Source: Ahrensia kielensis DSM 5890 (lineage in GTDB: Bacteria > Pseudomonadota > Alphaproteobacteria > Rhizobiales > Rhizobiaceae). From it: a stretch of DNA of 64,000 nt. Where the stretch lies: assembly GCF_000374465.1 (NCBI RefSeq), contig NZ_KB894528.1, positions 609,127 through 673,126 on the forward strand, written 5' to 3'. A program made the position numbers and the translations under genes. Numbering within the stretch: position 1 is the stretch's first letter; each line of letters opens with the position of its first letter. Under the pieces are notes generated by a model. That model searched no databases and had not been told where the DNA came from. It saw nothing but the letters and a program-made list of their open reading frames with translations. Positions 30,581-38,708 of this stretch are shown here, in pieces.

Positions 30581-31651
30581 ATGAAAAAAATTACAAAAAC
30601 AATATTGGGAGCAGCAGCAGCTACTTTATTCGCCAGCAGCGCGATGGCGGCCGATGCTAAAGCTTGCTTTATCTATGTTGGACCAATTGGCGACTTCGGA
30701 TGGAGCTATCAGCACCACCAAGGTCTTTTGGCTGTCGAAGAAGCCTATGGCGATAAAGTTGAAACGGCTTACCTAGAAAGCGTTCCAGAAGGTGCTGACG
30801 CAGAGCGCGCCATTGAGCGTTTCGCACGGTCGGGCTGTAACATCATTTTCACGACATCATTTGGTTACATGGACCCAACCAACAAAGTTGCTGCAAAGTT
30901 TCCTGATGTGAAATTTGAACATGCAACAGGCTATAAGCGCGACACAGAAAATGTGGCGACATATTCGTCTAAATTCTATCAAGGCCGTTACATTCAGGGC
31001 CAGATCGCAGCAAAATTGTCTGAAAAAGGTGAAGCAGGCTATATTGGCTCTTTCCCAATTCCAGAAGTTGTACGCGGCATCAATTCATTCATGTTGGGCG
31101 CGCAATCTGTAAACCCAGACTTCAAAGTGAAAGTTGTATGGGCCAACACATGGTTCGACCCAGGCAAAGAAGCTGACGCAGCAAAATCACTCATCGACCA
31201 AGGTGTTGATATTATCACACAGCACACAGACTCAACGGCACCAATGCAAGTTGCAGAAGAACGTGGCATTAAAGCATTTGGTCAAGCATCAGACATGATC
31301 GAATTTGGCAAGAAGACACAGCTAACTGCGATTATTGACGATTGGGCGCCTTACTATGTAGAGCGCGTTGGTGCAGTGCTTGATGGCACATGGAAATCAC
31401 AGGATGTGTGGCACGGTTTGGCTGAAGGCAATGTTGTCATGGCAGAATATGCCAACATGCCTGATGATGTCGCTGCGATGGCAAAAGAAACTGAAGAGAA
31501 AATCAAGTCTGGCGAATTGGAGCCATTTACTGGTCCAATTACCAAGCAAGACGGCTCTGAATGGCTTGCAGAAGGCGACAAAGCCGATATTGGAACAATG
31601 TTGGGCATGAACTTCTACATCAAAGGCGTTGACGATAAGTTGCCGCAATAA
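30581..31651 (+). CDS. BMP-family (Med/PnrA-like) nucleoside-binding protein
   Basis: Periplasmic binding protein of the basic membrane protein family, 356 residues. It has a Sec signal peptide (KKITKTILGAAAATLFA, cleaved after AMA) without a lipobox, so it is soluble rather than a lipoprotein. Core motifs are GPIGDFGWSYQHHQG, FTTSFGYMDPT and ITQHTDSTAP. Homologues bind purine nucleosides. The good ribosome site AGAGG precedes the ATG. It is the last gene of the importer operon, whereas binding proteins more often come first, and a strong terminator follows. Confidence 0.93.
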   Translation: MKKITKTILGAAAATLFASSAMAADAKACFIYVGPIGDFGWSYQHHQGLLAVEEAYGDKVETAYLESVPEGADAERAIERFARSGCNIIFTTSFGYMDPTNKVAAKFPDVKFEHATGYKRDTENVATYSSKFYQGRYIQGQIAAKLSEKGEAGYIGSFPIPEVVRGINSFMLGAQSVNPDFKVKVVWANTWFDPGKEADAAKSLIDQGVDIITQHTDSTAPMQVAEERGIKAFGQASDMIEFGKKTQLTAIIDDWAPYYVERVGAVLDGTWKSQDVWHGLAEGNVVMAEYANMPDDVAAMAKETEEKIKSGELEPFTGPITKQDGSEWLAEGDKADIGTMLGMNFYIKGVDDKLPQ

Positions 31652-31672
31652 GATTTAGATATATCTGATTTT

Positions 31673-31704
31673 AAAGGCGTCGCAGTAAGTGCGGCGCCTT
31701 TTTA
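31673..31704 (+). terminator. Intrinsic terminator after the BMP importer operon
   Basis: AAAGGCGTCGCA (31673-31684) pairs with TGCGGCGCCTTT (31690-31701) with one G-T pair and a 5-nt loop, followed by T-rich sequence. It may also end the convergent gene at 31713, because the minus-strand tail is also T-rich, though shorter. Confidence 0.88.
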
Positions 31705-31712
31705 TTTGGTCG

Positions 31713-32915
31713 CTATAAAACTGCTACTGCTGCGTTATGTTTGGTGTCACATCGCATGCTTATTAAAATCAGAGCGAACATAATAATTAGGAAGATTGAC
31801 GCGAGTGAAAAACCGCCTGCCATGGATAATAAAACAAATATCGGTGAGAAATATATCATCGCTAATGTTGATTTTTCATAAGGCATAAAACCTGCTTCCA
31901 TACCGTGCACAACAACAAAAGCAGTAGCCGGTGCCAGCAAAAACATATCGTAATTAAGCCCGAAAGGCGTCACGATTAAAGCTGCCGTTAAAACCAGCGC
32001 TTTCTTAAGGTTAAGATCAATCTTGTTACGCGGCAACCATGCCCAGAATGTAACGGCGGCGACAAAGGCAGCGATAAGCCAATGCAAAATACTGGCAATA
32101 GAATCACCGAACCCAAAGATGCGTAATCCAGCATAAATAGAGATCATTTTTGCCCAGCTCACGAGCCCTTCGCGCATTGTCAAAACGGCATAATCTGCCT
32201 GCGCAAAAAACGATCCCCATACCTCAATGCCAAACACAAGAGCTGAAAGAAGCACCAATATGACAAGCGTGACACAGGCAGAAATAATCACGCGCCAATG
32301 ACCGCCAGCGAGTAAAATCAAAGGAATAAGCAAACCTAATTGCGGTTTAAAAGTTAAAAGCCCGAACAACACACCTGCGAGAATGGGACGGCGCTCCAGC
32401 AAAAGAAGCCCGCCGCCAAACAAAGCAGCAGAAAGAAACGCGTTTTGTCCGTGTGAGATTGTCAAAAAAGTTGCAGGGAAGGCGAGTGCCAACAAAAATA
32501 AATGTTTGGGTTTTCCTGCGATCTGAACAAGCACCCAAAACGCAGCACCAAATGTTACAAATACCCAGAGCGCAAAAGCTGCATAATAGGACAATCCACC
32601 AAGTGGCATTAAATACATCAAGTAGTGTGGTGGGTAGAAAAAGGCGAAGTAAACGCTTTTGGGGAACAAGGCCAATTGAGCTGGCTCAAACTGAGAGCGT
32701 TCATAGGGAACGAGTGGATTTCCCGCAACAGCCTCACGCGCAGCAGTCCAAAAGCTGATAAAGTCAGAACCATAAGGTGCACCGCTGGGCAACATCCACC
32801 CGTTGGAAGCAAGCACATATGTCATTGCAGCGATCGTAAACACGACGATCACTGCCGGATAGAAAAGTAACCTGTCTTTATCAATCCAAGCGCCGGTTCT
32901 AATGCTGCTTAGCAT
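31713..32915 (-). CDS. GT87-like (DUF2029) integral membrane glycosyltransferase
   Basis: A 400-residue polytopic membrane protein with about ten hydrophobic segments. The arrangement resembles polyprenyl-phosphate-dependent mannosyltransferases of the GT87/DUF2029 family: a first periplasmic loop with SDFISFWTAAREAVAGNPL, then repeated hydrophobic stretches such as LLLLERRPILAGVLFGLL and FKPQLGLLIPLILL. The Asp in the SDFISFW loop is a plausible catalytic acid. The acceptor is unknown. It stands alone, next to the tRNA-Ser islet; a duplicated tRNA terminator lies about 95 bp upstream of its start. Confidence 0.78.
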   Translation of the reverse strand: MLSSIRTGAWIDKDRLLFYPAVIVVFTIAAMTYVLASNGWMLPSGAPYGSDFISFWTAAREAVAGNPLVPYERSQFEPAQLALFPKSVYFAFFYPPHYLMYLMPLGGLSYYAAFALWVFVTFGAAFWVLVQIAGKPKHLFLLALAFPATFLTISHGQNAFLSAALFGGGLLLLERRPILAGVLFGLLTFKPQLGLLIPLILLAGGHWRVIISACVTLVILVLLSALVFGIEVWGSFFAQADYAVLTMREGLVSWAKMISIYAGLRIFGFGDSIASILHWLIAAFVAAVTFWAWLPRNKIDLNLKKALVLTAALIVTPFGLNYDMFLLAPATAFVVVHGMEAGFMPYEKSTLAMIYFSPIFVLLSMAGGFSLASIFLIIMFALILISMRCDTKHNAAVAVL

Positions 32916-33010
32916 AGTGCGTTCCTACCATTTAAAACATTGAAACCTGTTTAGCAGGCAGACTTTTACGGGGCGTAAACGGGAAGATTGCACACAATGT
33001 ATAAATTGCA

Positions 33011-33058
33011 CAAAAAAGCGCCCCGAAGGGCGCTTTGATTTTGGGTTGCCAAATAAAT
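33011..33058 (-). repeat. Left copy of a 48-bp direct repeat (duplicated tRNA-Ser terminator)
   Basis: About 46 of 49 positions match the sequence at 35229-35277, in the same orientation. It contains the hairpin AAAGCGCCCCGAAGGGCGCTTT (stem with UUCG loop when read on the minus strand) followed by six T on the minus strand. There is no tRNA beside this copy. The two copies bracket a 2.2 kb stretch that holds the unrecognised gene at 33432. Confidence 0.85.
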
Positions 33059-33316
33059 AATGGTACTTTCAGTGATGTTGGCCAGCAAGCAGGCAATGGA
33101 AATGGAAATGTAGCAAAATTCTCTGACGCACTCAGCGCCAACGGAAAGCCTACAATTGATATGTCTGGTGTTGATGCCACAATCGCGACAACAGTTCAAA
33201 AGATCCACAGCTTGCTATCTCTATTTAATGAAGCCAATGGCGCTGCAAAGGCTACGGAGAGCAGAGTTGAGCAGGACATCAACCGGAATTTTAGTGATGG
33301 CGGGGGAGCTTGGTAA
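33050..33316 (+). pseudogene. Possible remnant of a gene cut at its 5' end
   Basis: The frame is open from inside the repeat copy (a TTG at 33035) to TAA at 33316 and gives about 90 residues. From about 33056 the translation looks protein-like: a Gly/Asn-rich part, then a helical stretch (TVQKIHSLLSLFNEANGAAK) and a C-terminal NFSDGGGAW. The only in-frame start upstream of it lies in the repeat, and no ribosome site is visible, so the original 5' end may have been lost when the repeat junction formed. No family was recognised. It could also be a chance open frame. Confidence 0.35.
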
Positions 33317-33380
33317 TTTAATCTTGGCCAGCAGAGTTCATTTTATCCGAAACAATTCATGCACTAATCCACCATTCAAA

Positions 33381-33410
33381 TTGAGGGACAGATTGCTACT
33401 AGCTTAGTAA
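33381..33410 (+). promoter_or_regulatory. Possible promoter with inverted repeat upstream of the islet gene
   Basis: TTGAGG (33381-33386) is followed about 17-18 bp later by TAGTAAT, a weak sigma-70-like pair. A perfect inverted repeat, TACTA (33397-33401) and TAGTA (33405-33409), covers the spacer end and the -10-like part. It is about 22 bp before the ATG of the 533-residue gene. Confidence 0.3.
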
Positions 33411-33431
33411 TACAGATAAGCTTTCTCGATT

Positions 33432-35033
33432 ATGATTCTCTTGGGGGACGAGGTGGCTAAGAAAAGATCGTTGAGCTCTGATGAACTTGGAACTTCGGGG
33501 GAACGTAAGTTCCCAACCTATTGCGCTGGGTTAGTTGTTAACAAATCCACGGAAGATCGGGCAGGGTGGGATTACCTTCTGGATGCCACCAATGAAGATG
33601 TCGCTAAAGAGGATTTTCAAGATCTGGCGGACGATATTTTATCTGCAAAAGTACAATTAAAAACGCTTTGGCACGATAATTCCCGCGTAAAAATCAAACT
33701 AAGAGCGCTGCAGCGTTTGACTTCGTATAATGGTCCCGCCTTCTTAATTGTGATGAAATTGAATAATGATCAAGAGGTGGTCGGCCTATTCGCCAAACAT
33801 GTGCTCGATGATTTCTTCGAACTGGCGCTGAGGAAACTAACACTTGCTGGGCAATTTGTTGAGACTAATGCTGCATCGTCATTTACCGTCGATAATAGCT
33901 GGACAGAAATTTGTTATAGTGAGGCGTATTGCGTCCGTAATTATTTAAACTCTGTCCTGAAACAATATTCTTCAGGAGTAGAATACGCTCAAAAAAAATC
34001 TGACCAGAGGAAGAATCTCGGAGTTGATACCGGATCTCACCGGATGGAGTTCTCTATAAATGGAGAGGAAATTGAACAGCTTTTGGACGCGTCAATAGGC
34101 CTGTCTGCTGCGACAATATCTAAGGGAAAAATTTTCCAGAAAAGATTTGGAATTGAGCGTGTTATACAACAGCTACCCACTGGAACCAAATTTAAAGCTG
34201 TAATTTCAAAAAGTAGTGGCGATTTTTGCACTTTGGCAAATTTAGATGAAGATGGCATTCCCTCAAACCAAATTGTGGGTCAATTAATAACGCCTCCTGC
34301 CCAATTCGTATTTAATGACCATTCCAAAGTCAGGTTCATTGGCAACGGAATAGAAATGCGTATTAGTACAGGTAAAAAGGAAACTGTAACTTTAAATATA
34401 GACTACAATGCAAAACTCCACGCTCAACAATGGCGACAACTCAATGACTTTTTAATTGCGTTTTCCGGACCCGTTTCAGAATTCACTCTCAAAACGCAAT
34501 TAGGCTCAGCAGCTTTCAAAGTAACTGAAGGAGCGTTAATAACTTCATTGATTGAGCCAGTTGTTCACCTTGTCAGTAAACTACATATTATTTCGGCCAT
34601 TTGGAAAGCATTTGATTTACCCGAGGAAAAGTTTTCGCTTTCGGATTTTTACCAGTTGGGTGAATGTGTGTCACAAGCTTTTTACTTAACTAAAGTGAAC
34701 GAAGGGCACCTAAAGCTATCTTTTGAGAAAATAGAGAAAGAACCGCTCGGCAAACTTGATCGGATTTGTTTTGTTCGACGAATAAAAATGTTTGGTGCAG
34801 ACATCGCGTATTGGCTTGGTGCACAAGTTTGCACGATCGAAAGCAATGGCAGGCATGAATTTGTCATTCAACGAATACTTGGAACAGGAAATTGCGCAGC
34901 TGCACTTTTTGACGCCGACACATTCGTCAAGCCATTCTGTCAAAAACACAAAATCGAGATATCAATTTATGAAAATGAAGTTGGTTATCAACGTAATGAA
35001 ATAGAAGGTTACCATCTGGTGGTCAAAACTTGA
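33432..35033 (+). CDS. Unrecognised 533-residue protein with PD-(D/E)XK-like N-terminal region
   Basis: No named family was recognised over the full length. The start is ATG 33432 or GTG 33453; the latter has GGGGGA just upstream. Residues about 20-135 have an order resembling PD-(D/E)XK nuclease-like domains of the DUF4365 type: Glu24 (GERKF), Asp47 (GWDYLL), Gln75-x-Lys77 (KVQLKT), then a hydrophobic strand (GPAFLIVMKL). Residues 200-533 are a mixed alpha/beta region with no signal peptide or membrane segment. The gene is visibly richer in A+T than its neighbours and lies alone between two direct repeats next to tRNA-Ser. Transfer and a role in defence or DNA processing are possible, but both are inference. 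Confidence 0.75.
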   Translation: MILLGDEVAKKRSLSSDELGTSGERKFPTYCAGLVVNKSTEDRAGWDYLLDATNEDVAKEDFQDLADDILSAKVQLKTLWHDNSRVKIKLRALQRLTSYNGPAFLIVMKLNNDQEVVGLFAKHVLDDFFELALRKLTLAGQFVETNAASSFTVDNSWTEICYSEAYCVRNYLNSVLKQYSSGVEYAQKKSDQRKNLGVDTGSHRMEFSINGEEIEQLLDASIGLSAATISKGKIFQKRFGIERVIQQLPTGTKFKAVISKSSGDFCTLANLDEDGIPSNQIVGQLITPPAQFVFNDHSKVRFIGNGIEMRISTGKKETVTLNIDYNAKLHAQQWRQLNDFLIAFSGPVSEFTLKTQLGSAAFKVTEGALITSLIEPVVHLVSKLHIISAIWKAFDLPEEKFSLSDFYQLGECVSQAFYLTKVNEGHLKLSFEKIEKEPLGKLDRICFVRRIKMFGADIAYWLGAQVCTIESNGRHEFVIQRILGTGNCAAALFDADTFVKPFCQKHKIEISIYENEVGYQRNEIEGYHLVVKT

Positions 35034-35228
35034 TGCACCTACCAAATCAAAAGACAACCGTGCGCCGCAATCAATCTTCCTCCTATTCGTCAAGCTTAAC
35101 CATATAAGATTTACGTTTCGAAATTTTCTTTGCCTCCACATGAAACTTAAACCGAGAAAGAATCGATAGAGTAACAAATAAATAAAAGTTGGAGTGGGGT
35201 CAGAAATGGGGCTGAATATCACAGCAAA

Positions 35229-35276
35229 CAAAAAAAGCGCCCCGAAGGACGCTTTGATTTTGGTTTGCCAAATAAA
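35229..35276 (-). terminator. tRNA-Ser terminator and right copy of the direct repeat
   Basis: Read on the minus strand, a stem with a UUCG loop (35234-35255) is followed by seven T at 35230-35236, directly downstream of the tRNA-Ser 3' end. The whole stretch is the right copy of the repeat at 33011-33058; differences are one A in the A run, one base in the stem and one base at the GGTT/GGGT position. Confidence 0.88.
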
Positions 35277-35366
35277 TGGCAGAGGGGGTGGGATTCGAAC
35301 CCACGGTACGCTCTCACGCACGCCGGTTTTCAAGACCGGTGCCTTAAACCGCTCGGCCACCCCTCC
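35277..35366 (-). tRNA. tRNA-Ser (anticodon TGA)
   Basis: The 90-nt minus-strand gene starts GGAGGGG, has D-arm GGCCGAGCGGTTTAAGGC, anticodon stem-loop CCGGTCTTGAAAACCGG with anticodon TGA, a long variable arm as expected for serine, a T arm with GGTTCGAATCC, and an encoded CCA end at 35277-35279. Confidence 0.97.
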
Positions 35367-35837
35367 AAACCGCGCTCCTAATGGCATGACAATTCGATGA
35401 CCGCAAGATCAATCCGCCATTGATGCAAGATTTTTTTGATTTTCTTCAAATCCAGAGGATCCGGAGTGTGTTAAGGGCGTAAATATTGCCAATATGCGCA
35501 ACTGAACGGACATATGTTGAATGAAATTACAGGGGCCAGCGCATTTTTGGGAATCATTTTGCTTACCAACACAGTACATGCAGGCAAACAATTGAGCGGC
35601 ATGGCTTTTAAAAGCCTCTTATTTGGCAAAATATTCATTTGAATCATTCTCTTGGCGGTAAATTTCCATTGGAATATAGAACCAAGAGAGCACTGAAATG
35701 AGTTTGCGAAGGCGGCTAGACGGATAAAGCGCGCATGGCTGCTCATTAATAACAAAATAACCCTGTTAGAAAATGTGATTTAAGCTGTGGTCTTTTAGAC
35801 TTGGCTAAAAACAGGCTTTTGTGTATGCCAACCATCG
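35367..35837. other. 471-bp intergenic region, nothing recognised
   Basis: The stretch between tRNA-Ser and the RlpA gene contains only short chance open frames. The tRNA promoter should lie in its first part and the rlpA promoter near its end. No hairpin, repeat or known RNA was recognised. Confidence 0.5.
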
Positions 35838-36701
35838 ATGGTGGACATATTATATAAAAATAGAATCAAATCTTGGGCATGCCTTATATTGGGCAGTGCC
35901 GTTTTATCTGCGTGTACATCATCTACGTCCCATATTGGCACGAAATCCGGCACGCCGCGCACAAAGATTGACTTTACAACGCCCGGCGCAATCGACAATG
36001 GCGCAACTTCAGGTGAAGAAAACTTCACCGAAAGCGCCTATGGTGTTTCTGCCAGCCCACGTGTTGCAACCGGCACCAAATTACCGAGGGGCGGCGGATA
36101 TCTGAAAATCGGCTCGTCCTATGTTGTAAAAGGCCGACGCTACCATCCGACAGAAACCCCGAAGCCAGTTCAGTTTGGACGTGCTTCTTGGTATGGAAAA
36201 GCATTTCACGGACGCAAAACAGCCAATGGTGAAGTCTATGACATGAACCATTTAACGGCAGCACATAAAACAATGCCGCTGCCGAGCTATGCCCGTGTAA
36301 CAAATGTTAAAAATGGTCATTCTGTTATTGTTCGTGTGAATGATCGCGGCCCATTTTCAAACGACCGCGTAATCGATCTTTCAAAACGCGCTGCTGAAAT
36401 TTTGGACTATACGCTTCTGGGTACAGCTGAAGTGAAAGTCGAATATGTCGGACCAGCGCCATTGCACGGCCGCGATGATGATTATTTGATGGCTTCTATG
36501 CAAGGACTGCCCGGAAACCCGATTATGCCTTTGCCGGGCGTTGATGCAAATGTTCTGACAGCATCTGGCTCGAATATACCAGCACCGCGCCCACATGTGC
36601 CTGTGTCTGCCTATGCAACACAGCGCGTTAGTGCCGCTTTCGACATTTATAAAACCGAAAAAGCCAGCCTTCTTTGGAAGCGCATGAACGCGCGCAACTA
36701 A
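35838..36701 (+). CDS. rlpA: RlpA-family septal ring lipoprotein
   Basis: Outer-membrane lipoprotein of 287 residues with lipobox AVLSAC (Cys26). The double-psi beta-barrel domain follows from about residue 110: QFGRASWYGKAFHGRKTANGE (seen as GRASWYGKAFHGRKTANG), AHKTMPLPSYARVTN and RVNDRGPFSNDRVIDLS. RlpA proteins act on peptidoglycan strands lacking stem peptides during division; no C-terminal SPOR domain is present here. The neighbours dac and tmk are its usual companions in Rhizobiales. Confidence 0.93.
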   Translation: MVDILYKNRIKSWACLILGSAVLSACTSSTSHIGTKSGTPRTKIDFTTPGAIDNGATSGEENFTESAYGVSASPRVATGTKLPRGGGYLKIGSSYVVKGRRYHPTETPKPVQFGRASWYGKAFHGRKTANGEVYDMNHLTAAHKTMPLPSYARVTNVKNGHSVIVRVNDRGPFSNDRVIDLSKRAAEILDYTLLGTAEVKVEYVGPAPLHGRDDDYLMASMQGLPGNPIMPLPGVDANVLTASGSNIPAPRPHVPVSAYATQRVSAAFDIYKTEKASLLWKRMNARN

Positions 36702-36786
36702 CCAAAACTAAAATTGATATTTGCAATGCTGATCTGGCACGCGCTACAAGGGACATTCCTTTGCTTCAGAGTGTTCCTGATTAATT

Positions 36787-37992
36787 ATGATTACTTCACT
36801 TAAATCTAGTTTCTTAACGTCAAACAGCCATTTGCAGAGGCTTGTTGCGGCACTTTCACTCGCTTTAATCATGCTTTTTGCCGTTTCTACGGGTGCGCAC
36901 GCGCAATTGTTTGAAACGCGCGCCAAACAAGCAATGCTGATTGACGTAGAAACAGGCTCTATTCTTTTCGCAAAAAACGAAGCTGAACAGATACCGCCCG
37001 CATCACTTGCCAAATTGATGACGATGGAAGTGGTTTTTAACGCCTTAAAAACGGGCCGGCTAAGCCTGACAGACGAATTTTATGTCAGCGAAAACGCTTG
37101 GCGCACAGGTGGTGCACCATCGGGCACATCAACGATGTTTGCAGAACTCAAATCCTCCATTCCATTAGAAGATTTGATTCAAGGCGTCATTGTACAGTCT
37201 GCCAATGATGGCTGCATCATTATCGCGGAAGGTATGGCGGGATCAGAAGAAACCTTTGCAGGTCTGATGAGCGAACGCGCGAAACAAATCGGTTTGACAG
37301 ATTCTATTTTCTACAATTCGACAGGCTTGCCGCATCCAGACCAAAAAACCTCTATGCGCGATTTGATAAAATTGGCGCTGCATCTTCAGCGGGAATATCC
37401 TGAATATTACAAATATTATTCTCAAACAGAATTTACTTGGAACAAAATACGGCAACGCAACCGCAATCCATTGATCAATATGGATATCGGCGCTGACGGG
37501 CTTAAAACAGGTTTTACAGAAGATTCAGGCTACGCAATCGTTGGTTCTATTAAGCAAGATGGTCGCCGTTTAATCGTCGCCATGAGCGGCCTTGAGAGTG
37601 ATCGAGATCGCGCAGAAGAATCACGCCGCATGCTTCAATGGGGGCTTCGTGCCTTTGAGCCTTACACATTGTTTAAGAAGGACGAAGTCATAGGGCAGGC
37701 GCGTCTTTATGGCGGTGCACAGCTTCATGTCCCAGTAAAGACGCATGACAAGGTTACGATCTTAGTGCCGCTGACAAATCGCGATAAACTCAAAGCGCGC
37801 ATTGTCTATGAAGGACCAATTGCGTCGCCGGTTGAAGAGGGCGTCGAAATCGCAACATTGAACGTTTATATTGGCGATCAACTGGCTCAACAAGCACCAC
37901 TGTTTACAGCTGAAACTATTGCCAAAGGTCCAATTCACAGACAAGCGCTTGATGCGATCACTGAACTTGCGATTGGCTGGATCAAGAATTGA
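36787..37992 (+). CDS. D-alanyl-D-alanine carboxypeptidase (peptidase S11, PBP5/6 type)
   Basis: Periplasmic low-molecular-weight penicillin-binding protein of 401 residues that trims the terminal D-Ala of peptidoglycan stem peptides. It has an N-terminal hydrophobic signal segment (LSLALIMLFAVSTGAHA). Active-site motifs are all present: Ser73-Leu-Ala-Lys76, Ser138-Ala-Asn and Lys240-Thr-Gly. The C-terminal beta domain follows (PVKTHDKVTILVPL), and the end (IGWIKN) is short and may serve as a weak membrane anchor. It overlaps tmk by 4 bp. Confidence 0.95.
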   Translation: MITSLKSSFLTSNSHLQRLVAALSLALIMLFAVSTGAHAQLFETRAKQAMLIDVETGSILFAKNEAEQIPPASLAKLMTMEVVFNALKTGRLSLTDEFYVSENAWRTGGAPSGTSTMFAELKSSIPLEDLIQGVIVQSANDGCIIIAEGMAGSEETFAGLMSERAKQIGLTDSIFYNSTGLPHPDQKTSMRDLIKLALHLQREYPEYYKYYSQTEFTWNKIRQRNRNPLINMDIGADGLKTGFTEDSGYAIVGSIKQDGRRLIVAMSGLESDRDRAEESRRMLQWGLRAFEPYTLFKKDEVIGQARLYGGAQLHVPVKTHDKVTILVPLTNRDKLKARIVYEGPIASPVEEGVEIATLNVYIGDQLAQQAPLFTAETIAKGPIHRQALDAITELAIGWIKN

Positions 37993-38708
37993 GCAAGAAG
38001 ACAAACAAACGAAAACGGTCCGGCTTTTTCATAAGCTTTGAGGGCGGCGAAGGCGTTGGCAAAACCACGCAGATACGCAAGCTTGCCCAGCGTTTAGCCG
38101 AACTGGATTTTTCACCAACGATATCGCGTGAGCCGGGCGGAACTGCAGGTGCAGAAGCTGTGCGCCATGTCGTGCTCGATAAAGCGGCCGCAGAACCATT
38201 TGGGGCCCAAATGGAAGCGTTGCTATTTGCAGCTGCGCGCCTTGACCATGTCGAGAGCGTCATCAAACCAGCATTGAAACGCGGTGATGTGGTCATCATT
38301 GACCGTTTTATGGATTCAACGCGTGTTTATCAGGGCGCATCCAACGATTTAGATCAGGACTTTTTATCAACACTGGAACGCGTCGCAATCAATGAAACAA
38401 GCCCTGACATTACGCTTATCTTAGATATGGACCCTGCGATTGGTCTGGCACGTGCAGCCGAACGACGAGAAGACAATGTTGATGTTGATCGCTTTGAACG
38501 CGAAACGCTGGCAAAGCATCAAGCACGCCGAGAAGCATTTTTAAAAATTGCATCAGCCGAACCGGAGCGCTGCAAAGTTGTTGATGCATCAGGCACCGTC
38601 GAAGAAATCGCTGATCAAATTTGGTCTATCGTAGAAACAGCTTTAATCGAAGCTGGTTTTGACCTGCACGATGCGCGAAACAAAGATAAAGCCAAGAGCG
38701 GCTTATAA
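37989..38708 (+). CDS. tmk: Thymidylate kinase
   Basis: Phosphorylates dTMP to dTDP for DNA synthesis. The 239-residue protein has the P-loop FEGGEGVGKTTQ, the EPGGT motif with catalytic Arg (SREPGGTAGAE) and DRFMDST. The lid contains RAAERREDNVD. It starts at TTG 37989 in a TTGA overlap with the carboxypeptidase stop, so its translation is likely coupled. In many alphaproteobacteria holB follows directly; here holB is at 48.4-49.4 kb on the other strand, and mazG overlaps the 3' end by 6 bp in the opposite direction. Confidence 0.96.
   Translation: MSKKTNKRKRSGFFISFEGGEGVGKTTQIRKLAQRLAELDFSPTISREPGGTAGAEAVRHVVLDKAAAEPFGAQMEALLFAAARLDHVESVIKPALKRGDVVIIDRFMDSTRVYQGASNDLDQDFLSTLERVAINETSPDITLILDMDPAIGLARAAERREDNVDVDRFERETLAKHQARREAFLKIASAEPERCKVVDASGTVEEIADQIWSIVETALIEAGFDLHDARNKDKAKSGL

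Noticed and set aside
33011-35276. Prophage or integrative element with its own integrase
   Set aside because: No recombinase, phage structural or replication gene is present in the 2.2 kb between the repeats.
34962-35387. Minus-strand open frame of 141 codons
   Set aside because: It runs through tRNA-Ser, its terminator and the 3' end of the islet gene; the part shared with another frame near 33.0 kb comes from the DNA repeat, not from protein similarity.
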